Source: Clostridiales bacterium
Lineage (GTDB): Bacteria > Bacillota > Clostridia > UBA1381
Length of the DNA stretch: 64,000 nucleotides
Reading direction: 5' to 3'
Assembly (NCBI GenBank): GCA_029219585.1
Contig: JAQXTR010000044.1
Span: 1-64,000, forward strand
Both the position numbers and the translations under genes were made by a program. The notes below the pieces were generated by a model, which made no database searches, had not been told where the DNA came from, and worked only from the letters and a program-made list of their open reading frames with translations. Shown here piece by piece: positions 42,858-54,249 of this stretch (position 1 is its first letter; the number at the start of each line of letters is the position of its first letter).

Positions 42858-45686
42858 ATGTTAAACGGAGAAATTAAAATTCAGGGTGCGCGCGTGCACA
42901 ATTTGAAAAATATTTCAGTAAATATACCAAGGGATAAGCTGGTTGTTCTTACCGGACTTTCAGGCTCAGGCAAAAGCTCGCTGGCATTTGACACCATATA
43001 CGCCGAGGGACAGAGAAGATATGTTGAATCTCTTTCCTCATATGCGAGAATGTTTCTGGGGCAGATGGATAAGCCGGATGTAGACTATATTGAAGGACTT
43101 TCACCGGCAATCAGTATAGATCAGAAAACAACCTCAAAAAACCCCCGCTCCACCGTGGGAACAGTAACGGAGATTTACGATTATCTCCGACTGCTTTACG
43201 CGCGTATCGGTGTCCCCCACTGTCCGAAATGCGGCAAGGAGGTTAAGCGGCAGACGGTTGACCAGATTGTTGATCGTATAATGGAGCTGCCGGAGCGTTC
43301 GAGAATACAGATATTAGCGCCCGTTGTCACCGCAAAGAAGGGCGAACATAAAAACATTTTTGAATCTGCGAAAAAAAGCGGCTATGTGCGCATGAGGGTG
43401 GACGGTGAAATGTATGACGTGAATGAACCGCCGACACTGAAAAAGACTTTTAAGCACAATATAGAAATAGTTATTGACCGTCTTGCGGTAAAGCCGGATA
43501 TTGAAATGCGTTTGGGAGATTCAATAGAAACCGCATTCAAGCTCAGCGGAGATATAGTTATGGTTGAGGTTGTAGGCGGTGAGACAATGCGGTTCTCACA
43601 GAGCTACGCATGCGATGACTGCGGCATCAGCCTGCCCGAGCCTGAGCCGAGAATGTTCTCGTTTAATAACCCGTTCGGCGCTTGTCCGAACTGTGACGGT
43701 CTGGGAGTCCTTTTAAAAATCGACCCTGAGCTTGTTGTTGTAAATCCCGACGTCGGCATTCTGGAGGGAGCAATCCGCTGCAGCGGATGGAACAGCTATG
43801 ATGACCCTTCAAGCATTGCATATATGTATTATACCGCCATTGCCGAAACCTACGGCTTTGATATAAACACTCCATATAAGGATATACCTCAGGAGGCAAA
43901 GGACGTTCTGTTATACGGAACGGGAGAGAAAAAGCTCAAGCTGCGCTACAACCGATCCTACGGAAGCGGCTCATACGAAATGCCGTTTGAGGGACTTATA
44001 ACAAATCTTCAGCGCCGCTATGATAAGCCGTCATCGGAATATGCGAGATCGGATATAAGCCGTTATATGAACGATATACGCTGCCCGAAATGCCGCGGTG
44101 CAAGACTCAATGACGATATGCTCGCAGTAACAGTCGGGGGGAAAAATATATATGAATTTACCTGCATGAGCATTAAAGAGGAAATGGCGTTCGTTGACAG
44201 TCTCGAATTTACAGACCGTGAAATGGTGATTGCAAGACAGATTATAAAAGAAATAAAGGCGCGTCTGCAATTCCTGCTTGATGTCGGCCTTGACTACCTT
44301 ACGCTTTCCCGCTCCTCCGGAACACTTTCCGGCGGCGAGGCACAGAGAATACGGCTTGCAACCCAGATAGGCTCGGGTCTGACGGGAGTCCTCTATATTC
44401 TTGACGAGCCGAGTATAGGTCTGCATCAGAGGGATAACACCAGACTTATCGGAACTCTTCTTCATCTTCGGGACTTAGGCAACACGGTAATTGTTGTTGA
44501 GCATGACACCGATACCATGATGGCAGCCGATTATATTGTTGACGTCGGTCCTGCTGCAGGTATAAACGGCGGAGAAATAGTCGGACAGGGAACGGCGCGG
44601 GAGCTTATGAATTGTCCGCGCTCACTGACGGGTAAATATCTCAGCGGAGAACTGAAAATTGAAGTACCCTCTCAGCGCCGCAAGCCGACCGGCTGGATAA
44701 CCGTTAAGGGAGCAAAAGAAAACAATCTGAAAAATATAAACGTAAAATTCCCTACCGGTGTATTCACCTGTGTAACGGGAGTTTCGGGCTCAGGCAAAAG
44801 CTCACTTGTAAACGAGATTTTATATAAGAGTCTTGCCAACACCCTCAACCGCGCACATACAAAGCCGGGACAGCATAAAGAAATTCTCGGAACGGAGGTT
44901 CTTGATAAGGTTATAGATATAGATCAGAGCCCTATCGGAAGAACGCCGCGTTCAAACCCTGCAACCTATACAAACCTTTTCAACGATATACGCGAGGTGT
45001 TTGCGCAGACAAACGAATCAAAGATACGCGGCTACAAGGCAAGCCGTTTCAGCTTTAACGTAAAGGGCGGACGGTGCGAGGCATGCTCAGGTGACGGTAT
45101 TGTAAAGATTGAGATGAATTTTCTCTCCGATGTATATGTTCCGTGTGAGGTATGCAAGGGCAAGCGCTACAACCGCGAAACACTTGAGGTCAAATATAAG
45201 GGAAAATCAATCTATGATGTTCTTGAAATGACTGTTGACGAGGCGGTTGAATTTTTCGCTAATATTCCGAAAATCAAAAGACGGCTTGAAATGATACAGG
45301 AGGTCGGTCTGGGATATTTGAAGCTTGGGCAAAGCTCGACACAGCTTTCGGGCGGAGAAGCGCAGAGGGTAAAGCTTGCAACGGAGCTTTCCCGCCGTCC
45401 CACAGGAAAAACCGTATATATTCTTGACGAACCGACCACAGGACTTCATTCCGCAGACGTGCAAAAGCTCATTGAGGTGCTGAACCGGCTTGTTGAAGGC
45501 GGCAACAGCGTTATTGTAATTGAGCATAATCTTGACGTTATCAAGACTGCCGATTATATCATAGACCTCGGTCCGGAGGGCGGTGACGGAGGCGGAACAA
45601 TAGTTGCCAAAGGAACACCGGAGAAGGTTGCCGAAAACGAAAGCTCATACACAGGACAATATTTAAAGAAGATGCTGAAGACATGA
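42858..45686 (+). CDS. uvrA: excinuclease ABC subunit UvrA
   Basis: 942 residues. DNA-damage sensor with two ABC ATPases. First Walker [17 protein letters not shown]; zinc-finger pairs CPKC, CDDC-GACPNC; ABC signature [17 protein letters not shown]; second Walker [30 protein letters not shown] and [10 protein letters not shown] zinc region; second signature [15 protein letters not shown] and [11 protein letters not shown] short ribosome site AAGGAAGG lies 9 bases before the ATG. It overlaps the chloride-channel gene by four bases. Confidence 0.98.
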   Translation: MLNGEIKIQGARVHNLKNISVNIPRDKLVVLTGLSGSGKSSLAFDTIYAEGQRRYVESLSSYARMFLGQMDKPDVDYIEGLSPAISIDQKTTSKNPRSTVGTVTEIYDYLRLLYARIGVPHCPKCGKEVKRQTVDQIVDRIMELPERSRIQILAPVVTAKKGEHKNIFESAKKSGYVRMRVDGEMYDVNEPPTLKKTFKHNIEIVIDRLAVKPDIEMRLGDSIETAFKLSGDIVMVEVVGGETMRFSQSYACDDCGISLPEPEPRMFSFNNPFGACPNCDGLGVLLKIDPELVVVNPDVGILEGAIRCSGWNSYDDPSSIAYMYYTAIAETYGFDINTPYKDIPQEAKDVLLYGTGEKKLKLRYNRSYGSGSYEMPFEGLITNLQRRYDKPSSEYARSDISRYMNDIRCPKCRGARLNDDMLAVTVGGKNIYEFTCMSIKEEMAFVDSLEFTDREMVIARQIIKEIKARLQFLLDVGLDYLTLSRSSGTLSGGEAQRIRLATQIGSGLTGVLYILDEPSIGLHQRDNTRLIGTLLHLRDLGNTVIVVEHDTDTMMAADYIVDVGPAAGINGGEIVGQGTARELMNCPRSLTGKYLSGELKIEVPSQRRKPTGWITVKGAKENNLKNINVKFPTGVFTCVTGVSGSGKSSLVNEILYKSLANTLNRAHTKPGQHKEILGTEVLDKVIDIDQSPIGRTPRSNPATYTNLFNDIREVFAQTNESKIRGYKASRFSFNVKGGRCEACSGDGIVKIEMNFLSDVYVPCEVCKGKRYNRETLEVKYKGKSIYDVLEMTVDEAVEFFANIPKIKRRLEMIQEVGLGYLKLGQSSTQLSGGEAQRVKLATELSRRPTGKTVYILDEPTTGLHSADVQKLIEVLNRLVEGGNSVIVIEHNLDVIKTADYIIDLGPEGGDGGGTIVAKGTPEKVAENESSYTGQYLKKMLKT

Positions 45687-46978
45687 CTATAAAAACACTT
45701 ATTGATAAATTCAGAACAAGCAAGGTAAGAGAAACCGTTATCTGTTCGCTGCTCGCCGTATTAATAGGCGCGCTTCTCGGCCTTATATCGGGCTTTTTCG
45801 GCAGAATCCTTGAATTTATAGAGGAATTCCGCGCGGAGCATTATCTTATTCTTGTTCCCTTTCTGGGGCTTGCCGGAGTTTTAATAATATTCCTCTACAA
45901 GCATTTCAGTCCCAACTCCGAACAGGGACTGAATCTTGCTATCGCATATAACATGGGTGAGGTTGATAACAACGGAGAAATAAAGGATTTCGGACATGCT
46001 CAGAAAATAGGGCAATATCCTGACGGATATGTATTATTAAAGCTGATTTCCAACTCAATAATGCTGCTCTTCGGAGCAAGTACCGGTAAGGAGGGTACGG
46101 TAGCTACCTGCGGCGCGGCGATAGGTGATTACATATCACGCATATTCAAAGCCCGCAAGTACAGCCGTATCCTACTCATAACAGGTGTAAGCGCTGCGGT
46201 TTCAGGACTTTTTCAGACGCCCTTGGGCGGATTGTTCTTTGCGCTTGAATTTTCCGCCGTCGGCATTTTGTTTTATCAGGCGCTCATTCCTGCGCTCATA
46301 GGCGCATACACCGCCTGCTACATTTCAAAGGTCTGCGGTCTTGCCGCCTTCAGCCATACCGTATCAGCAACTGCATCAATCACACCGAAGGTTGCGTTCC
46401 TTATTGTGGTATGCTCAATAGTTTTCGGTATTGCCGGCAGACTGTTTGCCGGAGCGCTGCATGAGGCACACAGGGTTTATGACAGCAGGATAAAAAACCG
46501 TTACATAGGAATCCTGATAGGCGGCAGCATAATGGCTGCACTTCTTATATTCGCAGCCCGCGGACGGTACTGCGGCACGGGCGCTGCGATGCTTTCGGAG
46601 CTGCTGCTGACAAACACAACGCATTACTACGATTTCATAATCAAGTTTGTGTTTACCATTGCCTGTATCGTAATAGGCTTTTCCGGCGGAGAGATGATGC
46701 CGATCATGACAATAGGAGCCTCCCTCGGCGCGGTTATGTCGCAGCTTACCGGGCTTCCGTTTGAGCTGACAGTCGTTATGGGCTGCACCGCCGTATACAG
46801 CAGCGCGACAAACACGCTGCTTGCCCCTATGTTTATCGGCATAGAAATGTTCGGAATAAACACAACAATATATATTGCGGTTACCTGCATCATTGCTTTT
46901 GCGATAAACGGCAACCGGTCCGTATATACAAAGCAGGGACATATACCCAGATACATGTATTCAGCCTTGAGGAAATAA
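45683..46978 (+). CDS. CLC family chloride channel/transporter
   Basis: 431 residues with 10 or more membrane helices. CLC motifs: [19 protein letters not shown] (the GREGP equivalent with the gating Glu, and Thr replacing the usual Pro) and [20 protein letters not shown] (the GxFxP equivalent, Glu-Met for the usual Ile-Phe). The N-terminal GSGIP motif is not obvious (the region reads [16 protein letters not shown]), so selectivity may differ from a standard chloride exchanger, with fluoride or nitrate also possible. Starts within the uvrA stop (ATGA). Unusual cargo for a uvr operon. Confidence 0.9.
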   Translation: MTIKTLIDKFRTSKVRETVICSLLAVLIGALLGLISGFFGRILEFIEEFRAEHYLILVPFLGLAGVLIIFLYKHFSPNSEQGLNLAIAYNMGEVDNNGEIKDFGHAQKIGQYPDGYVLLKLISNSIMLLFGASTGKEGTVATCGAAIGDYISRIFKARKYSRILLITGVSAAVSGLFQTPLGGLFFALEFSAVGILFYQALIPALIGAYTACYISKVCGLAAFSHTVSATASITPKVAFLIVVCSIVFGIAGRLFAGALHEAHRVYDSRIKNRYIGILIGGSIMAALLIFAARGRYCGTGAAMLSELLLTNTTHYYDFIIKFVFTIACIVIGFSGGEMMPIMTIGASLGAVMSQLTGLPFELTVVMGCTAVYSSATNTLLAPMFIGIEMFGINTTIYIAVTCIIAFAINGNRSVYTKQGHIPRYMYSALRK

Positions 46979-47011
46979 CACAGCCTCCTGTAAAGCAGCA
47001 CAATTTCTGTT

Positions 47012-50000
47012 TTACTCCGCACCGGAACGGGAGGGCTTATGCAGCTCGTTTATCTGATTTAACAGCTTATTAATAAAATCAAGCGAATTATGCTCCTTAT
47101 CAGGCATTTTAATTCTAAGTGAAGGCCTTTCATCGGATACCACCTTGACTCTTGACGGATATTTTTTATCCAGCCCGAAAATTATTTCGGGCGTCAGCCT
47201 ATCCGGTGAAAAGGTCAATGTTATTATCCGCGCTTTTTCGGTGATCTCCGTACAGCCCGCATCACGCGCCGGAATTTTCACCTCTGCCACCGCGATTATA
47301 TTCAGAACCGTCTTCGGCGGCTCGCCGTAACGGTCTATAAGCTCATCCTTGATTTCAAACGAGTCCTCCTCGGTCTCAATTGCGGCAATCTTTTTATACA
47401 TATCAATCCTCTGATTTGCAGATGGTATATAGCTTTCGGGAATATAGGCATTTATGTTTATATCAACCGAAACATCGCTTACGGTATTATCCGTTATCCC
47501 CTTCGCCTCATCAATACTCTCCTTAAGGATTTTACAGTACATATCATATCCGACATTATCCATATGCCCGTGCTGCTCTGCGCCCAGGATATTACCCGCG
47601 CCGCGTATTTCAAGATCACGCATGGCAATCTTAAAGCCGGAGCCGAATTCCGTAAATTCCTTTATAGCGCTCAGACGCTTCTGCGAAACGGTAGAAAGCA
47701 CCTTATCCCTTTGATAGGTCAGATATGCGTATGCTGCGCGGTTTGAACGTCCTACCCGTCCTCTCAGCTGGTATAGCTGCGCCAGCCCCATCCTGTCTGC
47801 ATTCTCAATAATAATCGTATTCGCATTCGGAATATCAAGTCCTGTTTCTATAATGGTTGTGCAGACAAGAACCTGAGTGCTGCCGTTTACCATGTCATAC
47901 ATTATATCCTCAAGCTGCTGCTCATTCATCTTTCCGTGTCCGACCGCAACCTTAATGTCCGGAAAATGCTCTTCAATCCATGCCGCCTTGCGGAATATCC
48001 CCTGCACGCGGTTATACAGATAGAATACCTGACCGCCCCTCGCTACCTCACGTCTTATTGCATCAAGAACAACCATTTCATTGAACTCCAAAACATAAGT
48101 CTGCACCGGATAACGGTTCAGCGGCGGCTGCGTAAGAACACTCATATCGCGGACTGAAGTCATTGCCATGTGCAGGGTTCTCGGTATAGGAGTTGCGGTC
48201 ATAGTTAGAACATCCACATTCGTTTTAAGCTCCTTCAGCCTCTCCTTGTGAGCAACACCGAAGCGCTGTTCCTCATCAACGATGAGCAGCCCCAGATCCT
48301 TGAACTTAACATCCTTTGAAAGAAGCCGATGCGTTCCGATAACAATATCAATTCTTCCGTCCTTAAGCTTTTTAATAATTTCCGTCTGCTGTTTGGCGGT
48401 TCTGAAGCGTGAGAGCATCTCTATATTTATAGGGAAATCTGCCATTCTTGACAGAAAGGTTTCATAATGCTGCATTGAAAGCACCGTTGTCGGGCACAGA
48501 TACGCAACCTGCTTGCTGTCACATACCGCCTTAAACGCGGCACGCAGAGCAACCTCCGTTTTCCCGAAGCCCACATCACCGCAAAGCAGTCTGTCCATAG
48601 GCTGCGGCTTCTCCATATCAGCCTTGACCTCCTCAATTGAGCGAAGCTGATCCTGTGTTTCATTGTAGCGGAAGGTATCCTCAAAATCTCTCTGCCACGG
48701 TGTGTCCTCACCGAATGCATGACCCTTTACATTCTCGCGCTCTGCATAAAGCTTTATAAGTCCCTTTGCCAGCTCGTCGGTTGATGCCTTTACCTTTGCC
48801 TTTGTCCTTACCCACTCCTGAGTTCCGAGCTTATTTAGCTTTACCGTCTTTTCCCCGTCCTTTCCGCTGTATCTATACAGCAGATTAAGCTGATCAACAG
48901 GAACATATAAAACATCTGTTCCCTTATATTTTATTTTCAGATAGTCCTTTGTTATTCCGTCAACGGTGATCTTCTGAATACCGGTATATTCTCCTATGCC
49001 GTGAGTAACATGAACCACATAATCGCCCGGACTTATATCGTTGTAGGATTTTATTCTGTCGGCATTATCCTTTCTGCGTCTCTCTCTTGAGCCCTTCGAC
49101 TCAAATATCTCCTTTTCAGAAACAAGCGCAAATTTAACCTCCGGATACTCAAAGCCGTTTGTATGGCTGCCGCGTATGATTACTGTTTCGCCCTTTTCAA
49201 AAGTCCCGTTTTCGGAAATGCGGCATTTTATTCCGCGCTCGTTAAAAACTCCGTTCAGGTTCTCGGCGCGTCCTCTGGTTGCTGCCAGTACAACAACCGT
49301 ATATCCGTCAGCCTGCCATTTTGAAAGATCCTCATACAGATATTCTATTTTACCGTGAAAAGAAACGGTTGTTTTTGTGACAAACATTTCAAGATGCTTA
49401 AAACTGAAATCATTCTTGGTGTGCGAGAGAATTTCAACCGCAATCAGCCGCATTTCGGACAGTGAGTTAACAATCTCCTCACCGCTGCGGTAAAAATCGG
49501 TTTTTTCCGTTCCTATTATCTGCTTGAGCTTAAGCTCCGTTATTATTTCATTATGCTCCCATGCAAAGGTCTTAAGCCGTTCCGAAATACGCTTCGGATC
49601 AAGTGCAAAGGCTATATCGCTCTTGTCAAAATAATCCAGAACAGACGGTATTCTGCCGTAAATAAGCGAAATATATTTATCCGCGGACGGAAAATAATGG
49701 CGCTCGTTGAATGCTTCAATATCCGCCCTGAGATTTTTTATATATTCCGTCATATCCGTCTTTCTGCGGCCTGCGCTTTTAACTCGCCTCTCAAGCTCCA
49801 GGACGATTTCGTCCCGTCTTTTCTGTGAATACAAAGCCTCGACCACAGGAATAATTCTTACCGACTCAATGTTATCTATCGTTCTCTGACTGTCGGCGTC
49901 AAATCGTCTTATGGAATCAATCTCATCATCCCAGAACTCTATCCTCACCGGTCCGTCGCAGTTGGGCGAATATATATCAAGAATACCGCCGCGGACTGCA

Positions 50001-50515
50001 AACTGACCTGCACCCTCTATCATCTCCTCACGGCAGTAGCCCATAGCGGTAAGCTTATCGGCAAGCTCTTTTATATCCTGCGTTCCTCCGACCTCAAATT
50101 CAAGAATGCTGCCTATAAACTTTGCTCTGTCGGCAGTATATGTCATGAGCGCGTCCACCGACGCTGTGACAATAACGCCCCTGCCCTCCGTTATTTTATT
50201 AAGCACAGAAAGCCGCGCATTGTCGTTAGCGCGGCCCATTGATTCAATATTATAAAACACATATTCCTTTGACGGAAAGAAAACGACATCGGAATTATAC
50301 AGTCTGAGATCGTCGCAAAGCGCCCTTGCCTCCATATCGGAATATGTCACAACCAGCGTATTGCCGCCGTTTTTTTCATGCGCAGCCGCAATCAGCTGCG
50401 GCTGCGCGCTGTCTACCACGCCCGCAACCGACATCGGCGTGCTGCCCAGATTGTTTATCATCCCTTCATACGGACGATAACCCTCCAGAAAATGCTTTAA
50501 ATCCATTTCAGTCAC
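47012..50515 (-). CDS. mfd: transcription-repair coupling factor Mfd
   Basis: 1167 residues. Order of domains: UvrB-like D1-D2 (damage-independent), D3, the RNA-polymerase-interacting domain (about residues 490-560, SPGDYVVHVTHGIGEYTGI), then translocase lobes with CGDVGFGKTEVALRAAFKA and IVDEEQRFGVAHKERL, and a C-terminal D7 that masks UvrA binding. Mfd removes stalled RNA polymerase and recruits UvrA. Six bases downstream of pth, the last gene of the long minus-strand run. Confidence 0.97.
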   Translation of the reverse strand: MTEMDLKHFLEGYRPYEGMINNLGSTPMSVAGVVDSAQPQLIAAAHEKNGGNTLVVTYSDMEARALCDDLRLYNSDVVFFPSKEYVFYNIESMGRANDNARLSVLNKITEGRGVIVTASVDALMTYTADRAKFIGSILEFEVGGTQDIKELADKLTAMGYCREEMIEGAGQFAVRGGILDIYSPNCDGPVRIEFWDDEIDSIRRFDADSQRTIDNIESVRIIPVVEALYSQKRRDEIVLELERRVKSAGRRKTDMTEYIKNLRADIEAFNERHYFPSADKYISLIYGRIPSVLDYFDKSDIAFALDPKRISERLKTFAWEHNEIITELKLKQIIGTEKTDFYRSGEEIVNSLSEMRLIAVEILSHTKNDFSFKHLEMFVTKTTVSFHGKIEYLYEDLSKWQADGYTVVVLAATRGRAENLNGVFNERGIKCRISENGTFEKGETVIIRGSHTNGFEYPEVKFALVSEKEIFESKGSRERRRKDNADRIKSYNDISPGDYVVHVTHGIGEYTGIQKITVDGITKDYLKIKYKGTDVLYVPVDQLNLLYRYSGKDGEKTVKLNKLGTQEWVRTKAKVKASTDELAKGLIKLYAERENVKGHAFGEDTPWQRDFEDTFRYNETQDQLRSIEEVKADMEKPQPMDRLLCGDVGFGKTEVALRAAFKAVCDSKQVAYLCPTTVLSMQHYETFLSRMADFPINIEMLSRFRTAKQQTEIIKKLKDGRIDIVIGTHRLLSKDVKFKDLGLLIVDEEQRFGVAHKERLKELKTNVDVLTMTATPIPRTLHMAMTSVRDMSVLTQPPLNRYPVQTYVLEFNEMVVLDAIRREVARGGQVFYLYNRVQGIFRKAAWIEEHFPDIKVAVGHGKMNEQQLEDIMYDMVNGSTQVLVCTTIIETGLDIPNANTIIIENADRMGLAQLYQLRGRVGRSNRAAYAYLTYQRDKVLSTVSQKRLSAIKEFTEFGSGFKIAMRDLEIRGAGNILGAEQHGHMDNVGYDMYCKILKESIDEAKGITDNTVSDVSVDININAYIPESYIPSANQRIDMYKKIAAIETEEDSFEIKDELIDRYGEPPKTVLNIIAVAEVKIPARDAGCTEITEKARIITLTFSPDRLTPEIIFGLDKKYPSRVKVVSDERPSLRIKMPDKEHNSLDFINKLLNQINELHKPSRSGAE

Positions 50516-50521
50516 CCCGGA

Positions 50522-51088
50522 TTATTTACCGTTAAATTTATTCATTGCGCTCTGAAAGCCTCTTGCGATAATTTCTCCAACAGCTTTATCCGCTCTTATT
50601 ATCGCATCCTCAAGAACGGGTATTTCCTCCTTTGCAAAACGCCCCAGAACATAATCTGCCAGATCATAATCCTTATGCTTCGGAGAGCCTACGCCTATAC
50701 GTATACGAGGAAACTGATCCGAATTGAGATGATATATAATCGACTTCAGTCCGTTGTGTCCTCCCGCGCTCCCTTTGCCGCGCACGCGTATTCTGCCGGT
50801 ATCAAGTGAAATGTCATCGCTTATTATGATTACATTTTCAACCGGTATTTTAAAGAAGCTGACAAACTCGGCTATGCTCTCGCCGCTGTTGTTCATAAAG
50901 GTCTGAGGCTTCAGCAGAAACGCCTTTTCTCCGTTTATTTCCGTTTCTCCGTAAAGAGCCTTATATTTCAGCTTTTTTATCTTCACGCCCGCTTTATCAG
51001 CAATATAGTCTATGGTGTGAAAGCCGATATTATGACGTGTCATTTCATACTGATTGCCCGGATTTCCCAGTCCCGCTATAAGATACAT
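50522..51088 (-). CDS. pth: peptidyl-tRNA hydrolase
   Basis: 188 residues from the ATG 6 bases after GGAGG; upstream reading-frame extension overlaps glmU and is rejected. MYLIAGLGNPGNQYEMTRHN with catalytic His (TRHNIGF) and Asp (SDDISLDTGRIRVRGKGSAG) and the tRNA-acceptor GGHNGLKSI motif. Pth frees tRNA from dropped-off peptidyl-tRNA. It starts one base after the glmU stop, the usual Firmicutes order (glmU, pth, mfd). Confidence 0.97.
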   Translation of the reverse strand: MYLIAGLGNPGNQYEMTRHNIGFHTIDYIADKAGVKIKKLKYKALYGETEINGEKAFLLKPQTFMNNSGESIAEFVSFFKIPVENVIIISDDISLDTGRIRVRGKGSAGGHNGLKSIIYHLNSDQFPRIRIGVGSPKHKDYDLADYVLGRFAKEEIPVLEDAIIRADKAVGEIIARGFQSAMNKFNGK

Positions 51089-51089
51089 C

Positions 51090-52457
51090 TTATTCCTCCG
51101 TATATTTATTTCCTTTCCAATCGGCCTTATTGACCTGTCTTGCTCTTGCAATGGAAAGATTGTTTTCAGGAATGTCCTCGGTGATGGTTGAGCCTGCCGC
51201 AATATATGCACTGTCTCCGACCTTAACGGGCGATACAAAATTTGTATTGCAGCCGACAAACACGTTGTCGCCGATTGTCGAACGGAACTTATTCTTACCG
51301 TCATAGTTGCATGTAACAGTTCCGCATCCAAAGTTTACATTTTTGCCAATATCGCTGTCGCCCAGGTATGTGAGATGTGAAATCTTTGTCCCGTCTCCCA
51401 CTGTATCATTCTTAAGCTCTACAAAGTCGCCAACCTTTACATTTTTTCCCACCTTGTTGCCCGGACGAACATAGGCGAACGGTCCTACCGACGTTCCCTC
51501 CCCGATTTCGCTGTCGAGAATAACAGAGCTTGTTACCGTTACATTATCGGCAAGCTGAGCATTTTCAAGCTTGCAGCCCATCTCTATCACACAGTTTGAG
51601 CCTATCCTTGTATTGCCCAAAATCGTTACATTTGATGCAATAATTGTGTCCTGACCGATTTCAGCCTCAGCTCCGATTATTACCGTTGACGGATTGATAA
51701 TTGTTACGCCGTTTGTCATGTGTCTTTTATTTATTCTGTCCTGCATAATAAGCTCCGCCTCGCTCTGCTGAATACGGTTATTTATGCCGCGGATTTCATC
51801 ATTATCGTCAATTGTAAAGCCGCCGATTTTCTTTCCCGCCTCGCGGAGTATCTGCAGGGTATCGGTGAGATAATATTCTCCCTGCGCGTTATTCGGCTCA
51901 AGCTTATCAAGCGACTGCACAAGCGCATCGCTGTCGAATACATACATACCCGAATTGATCTCGCGTATCTTCTTCTCATCCTCTGATGCATCCTTCTGCT
52001 CAACTATTCTTAACACTGAGCCGTCATCACCGCGCACAATCCTTCCGTAGCCTGTCGCATCCGGCAGCTCTGCTGTTATTACCGTTGCGCTGTTTCCCTG
52101 CTCTGTATGATACTTAACGGCTGCCTCAATTGTCTGCGCGCGGATAAGCGGAGTATCACCGTTAAGAATTACAACGTAGCCCTTATAATCCTTTATAAAC
52201 GGAACTGCCTGCATAACCGCATGTCCCGTTCCCAGCTGCTCTGACTGGATTGCAATCTTTGCATCCCCTTCTACAACAGGTCTCACCATTTCAGCCTTAT
52301 GCCCGATTACGGCTACAACCTCGTCAGCTCCTGCCTTTTTCGACTCGTCGATAACCCATTTAACCAGCTCCTTATCACATACCTTATGTATTACCTTCGG
52401 CATTTCCGATTTCATTCTTGTGCCCATTCCGGCAGCGAGTATAACACTTGCAAACAT
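51090..52457 (-). CDS. glmU: bifunctional UDP-GlcNAc pyrophosphorylase / GlcN-1-P acetyltransferase
   Basis: 455 residues. N-terminal nucleotidyltransferase (VILAAGMGTRMKSEMPKVIH with the GxGTRM..PK pattern and LNGDTPLI), then a C-terminal left-handed beta-helix of hexapeptide repeats (VRPGNKVGKNVKVGDFVELK) with GDSDIGKNVNFGCG in the acetyl-CoA region. It makes UDP-GlcNAc for cell-wall precursors, which feeds the WecB/WecA homologues further upstream in the run. One base follows the ribF stop before its start. Confidence 0.97.
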   Translation of the reverse strand: MFASVILAAGMGTRMKSEMPKVIHKVCDKELVKWVIDESKKAGADEVVAVIGHKAEMVRPVVEGDAKIAIQSEQLGTGHAVMQAVPFIKDYKGYVVILNGDTPLIRAQTIEAAVKYHTEQGNSATVITAELPDATGYGRIVRGDDGSVLRIVEQKDASEDEKKIREINSGMYVFDSDALVQSLDKLEPNNAQGEYYLTDTLQILREAGKKIGGFTIDDNDEIRGINNRIQQSEAELIMQDRINKRHMTNGVTIINPSTVIIGAEAEIGQDTIIASNVTILGNTRIGSNCVIEMGCKLENAQLADNVTVTSSVILDSEIGEGTSVGPFAYVRPGNKVGKNVKVGDFVELKNDTVGDGTKISHLTYLGDSDIGKNVNFGCGTVTCNYDGKNKFRSTIGDNVFVGCNTNFVSPVKVGDSAYIAAGSTITEDIPENNLSIARARQVNKADWKGNKYTEE

Positions 52458-52458
52458 A

Positions 52459-53370
52459 TTATTTCAATTCCTTTCCTGCTGTTTGCGCATCTCTCTTTAT
52501 CTGACTGACAAGAGCATCAACGCTTTCAAATTTTTTATCTCCGCGCAGCCGCTCAATAAACTCCACGCGGATCTGTTCATTATAAATATCATCCTTAAAG
52601 TCAAGAATATGACTTTCTATGGTTATCTTATCAGCGTCAAAGGTCGGGTTCTTTCCGACATTTATCACGCTTTTATACCTTTTTCCCTTTACATATGTAT
52701 ATCCCGCATAAACACCGTTACGAGGAATAAGCATATTCTGACTGTACGAAACATTCGCCGTAGGAAATCCCATTCGCCTGCCGTTCTGCAGCCCCTTAAC
52801 GACCTTACCGTCTATAGCAAACGGTCTGCCAAGCATTGCCGCGGCATGCCGAACGCTTCCTTCTCTTATATAATTTCTTATGGCTGTGCTTTTTACCGCT
52901 TCACCGTCAATATCAATCTCATCCGTTATAATCGCTTCAATTCCGTGCTTTTTGCAAAGTGCTTTAAGCATCCGGGCATCTCCGCTTGCCTTATATCCGA
53001 AGCGGTAGTCATATCCGACACATACCGCAGCGCAATGCAGCATATCGATAAGCCTTTTTACAAACTGCTCCGGTGTAAGCTGCATAAAGTCCCGGTCAAA
53101 ATCCAGCATATAGACAAAATCCATATCTTCGTTTGAAAGCAGAGCAAGCTTCTCCGTTTCCGATGTTATGAGCGGCACTCTCTGATTATCTGTTATGCGT
53201 CTTGTGTGCTCATTAAACAACAGCACTCCGCATTTAAGATCATGCTCCCTCGCATAGCTGTGACACTTTTTTATAATTGCCATATGCGCCACATGCAGTC
53301 CGTCGAAATTGCCCAGAGCGACAGCGGTTTTCTGAAACGGTACGCTGCCTGTCGGGCGAATTATCTGCAT
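52459..53370 (-). CDS. ribF: bifunctional riboflavin kinase / FAD synthetase
   Basis: 303 residues. N-terminal FAD synthetase of the nucleotidyltransferase fold (LGNFDGLHVAHMAIIK, with the second His of GxHxGH kept; then GYDYRFGYKASGDARM and SSTxIR-like KSTAIRNYIREG), C-terminal riboflavin kinase (GLQNGRRMGFPTANVSY, GVYAGYTYVKG). It makes FMN and FAD. Neighbours truB and glmU are as in many Firmicutes. Start AUG follows a run with weak ribosome site. Confidence 0.95.
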   Translation of the reverse strand: MQIIRPTGSVPFQKTAVALGNFDGLHVAHMAIIKKCHSYAREHDLKCGVLLFNEHTRRITDNQRVPLITSETEKLALLSNEDMDFVYMLDFDRDFMQLTPEQFVKRLIDMLHCAAVCVGYDYRFGYKASGDARMLKALCKKHGIEAIITDEIDIDGEAVKSTAIRNYIREGSVRHAAAMLGRPFAIDGKVVKGLQNGRRMGFPTANVSYSQNMLIPRNGVYAGYTYVKGKRYKSVINVGKNPTFDADKITIESHILDFKDDIYNEQIRVEFIERLRGDKKFESVDALVSQIKRDAQTAGKELK

Positions 53371-53385
53371 AAGCTTTTCATCCCC

Positions 53386-54249
53386 TTAATTCCAAAAAGA
53401 TTTTATCAACACAAGTCTTTGTTCTCTTATTTCAGATACGCATAAAAAGCTTCCGTTCGCGCCGTATAGTCTGTACCGCTGACCTTCAGCACCGCCGCGC
53501 CATGTCATGCGCACACCGTTTATTATACTGCGCTCCTGCTTTTCATTCAGCCGAATCTGCGGCAGCTGCGCAAACAGCGAATCCGTAGGTATAAGCGCAG
53601 CTTCGGGCTCTTCCATTTCGTTAAGCTGTTCAAGCGTGTAAGCCTGTGATATTTTAAATCCGGCAGCTTCCGTTCTTCGCAGCTCAGTCATAACTGCACC
53701 GCAGCCGAGCCGCCGTCCTATATCATCGCATAAAGACCGGATATATGTTCCTTTTGAGCACCGCACATCTATCTTAATATACGGCAGCTCTATCTTCAGA
53801 ATATCCAGTGAATATATGTTAATTTTCCTAGGCGTTCGTTCTACCTCTTTGCCCTCTCTGGCAAGCTCATATAGCTTCCTGCCATTCTGCTTTATTGCGC
53901 TGTACATCGGAGGCAGCTGATACTGCTCACCCTTAAATTCTCCGATTACCGCTCTTATCTCTTCCTCAGTGACATCAACCGGTCTTTGCTCAAGCAGGCT
54001 TCCCTCAATATCAAGCGTATCCGTTCGCTTTCCGAGCTCCAAAACCGCTGTATAGCTTTTATCCGCTGAAGTAAGCATATCCGCGGCTTTTGTCGCATTC
54101 CCCACGCATACCGGAAGGACTCCGTCAGCAAGCGGGTCAAGCGTCCCGGTATGTCCTACTCTGCGTGTTTTATAAACCCTCCGCAGCGCAGCAACAACAT
54201 CATGAGATGTTTTGCCCTTGGGCTTATCCACAATTACAACACCGTTCAT
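53386..54249 (-). CDS. truB: tRNA pseudouridine(55) synthase
   Basis: 287 residues. The catalytic aspartate sits in RVGHTGTLDPLADGVLPVCVG; conserved KPKGKTSHDVV start and the YSAIKQNGRKLYELAREGKE motif follow. TruB isomerises U55 in the T-loop of all elongator tRNAs. The C-terminal PUA domain is present. It overlaps the nrnA-like gene by four bases (ATGA). Confidence 0.97.
   Translation of the reverse strand: MNGVVIVDKPKGKTSHDVVAALRRVYKTRRVGHTGTLDPLADGVLPVCVGNATKAADMLTSADKSYTAVLELGKRTDTLDIEGSLLEQRPVDVTEEEIRAVIGEFKGEQYQLPPMYSAIKQNGRKLYELAREGKEVERTPRKINIYSLDILKIELPYIKIDVRCSKGTYIRSLCDDIGRRLGCGAVMTELRRTEAAGFKISQAYTLEQLNEMEEPEAALIPTDSLFAQLPQIRLNEKQERSIINGVRMTWRGGAEGQRYRLYGANGSFLCVSEIREQRLVLIKSFWN

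Noticed and set aside
52420-53136. Long plus-strand frame (238 codons)
   Set aside because: Antisense to ribF and the start of glmU; no ribosome site or family resemblance.
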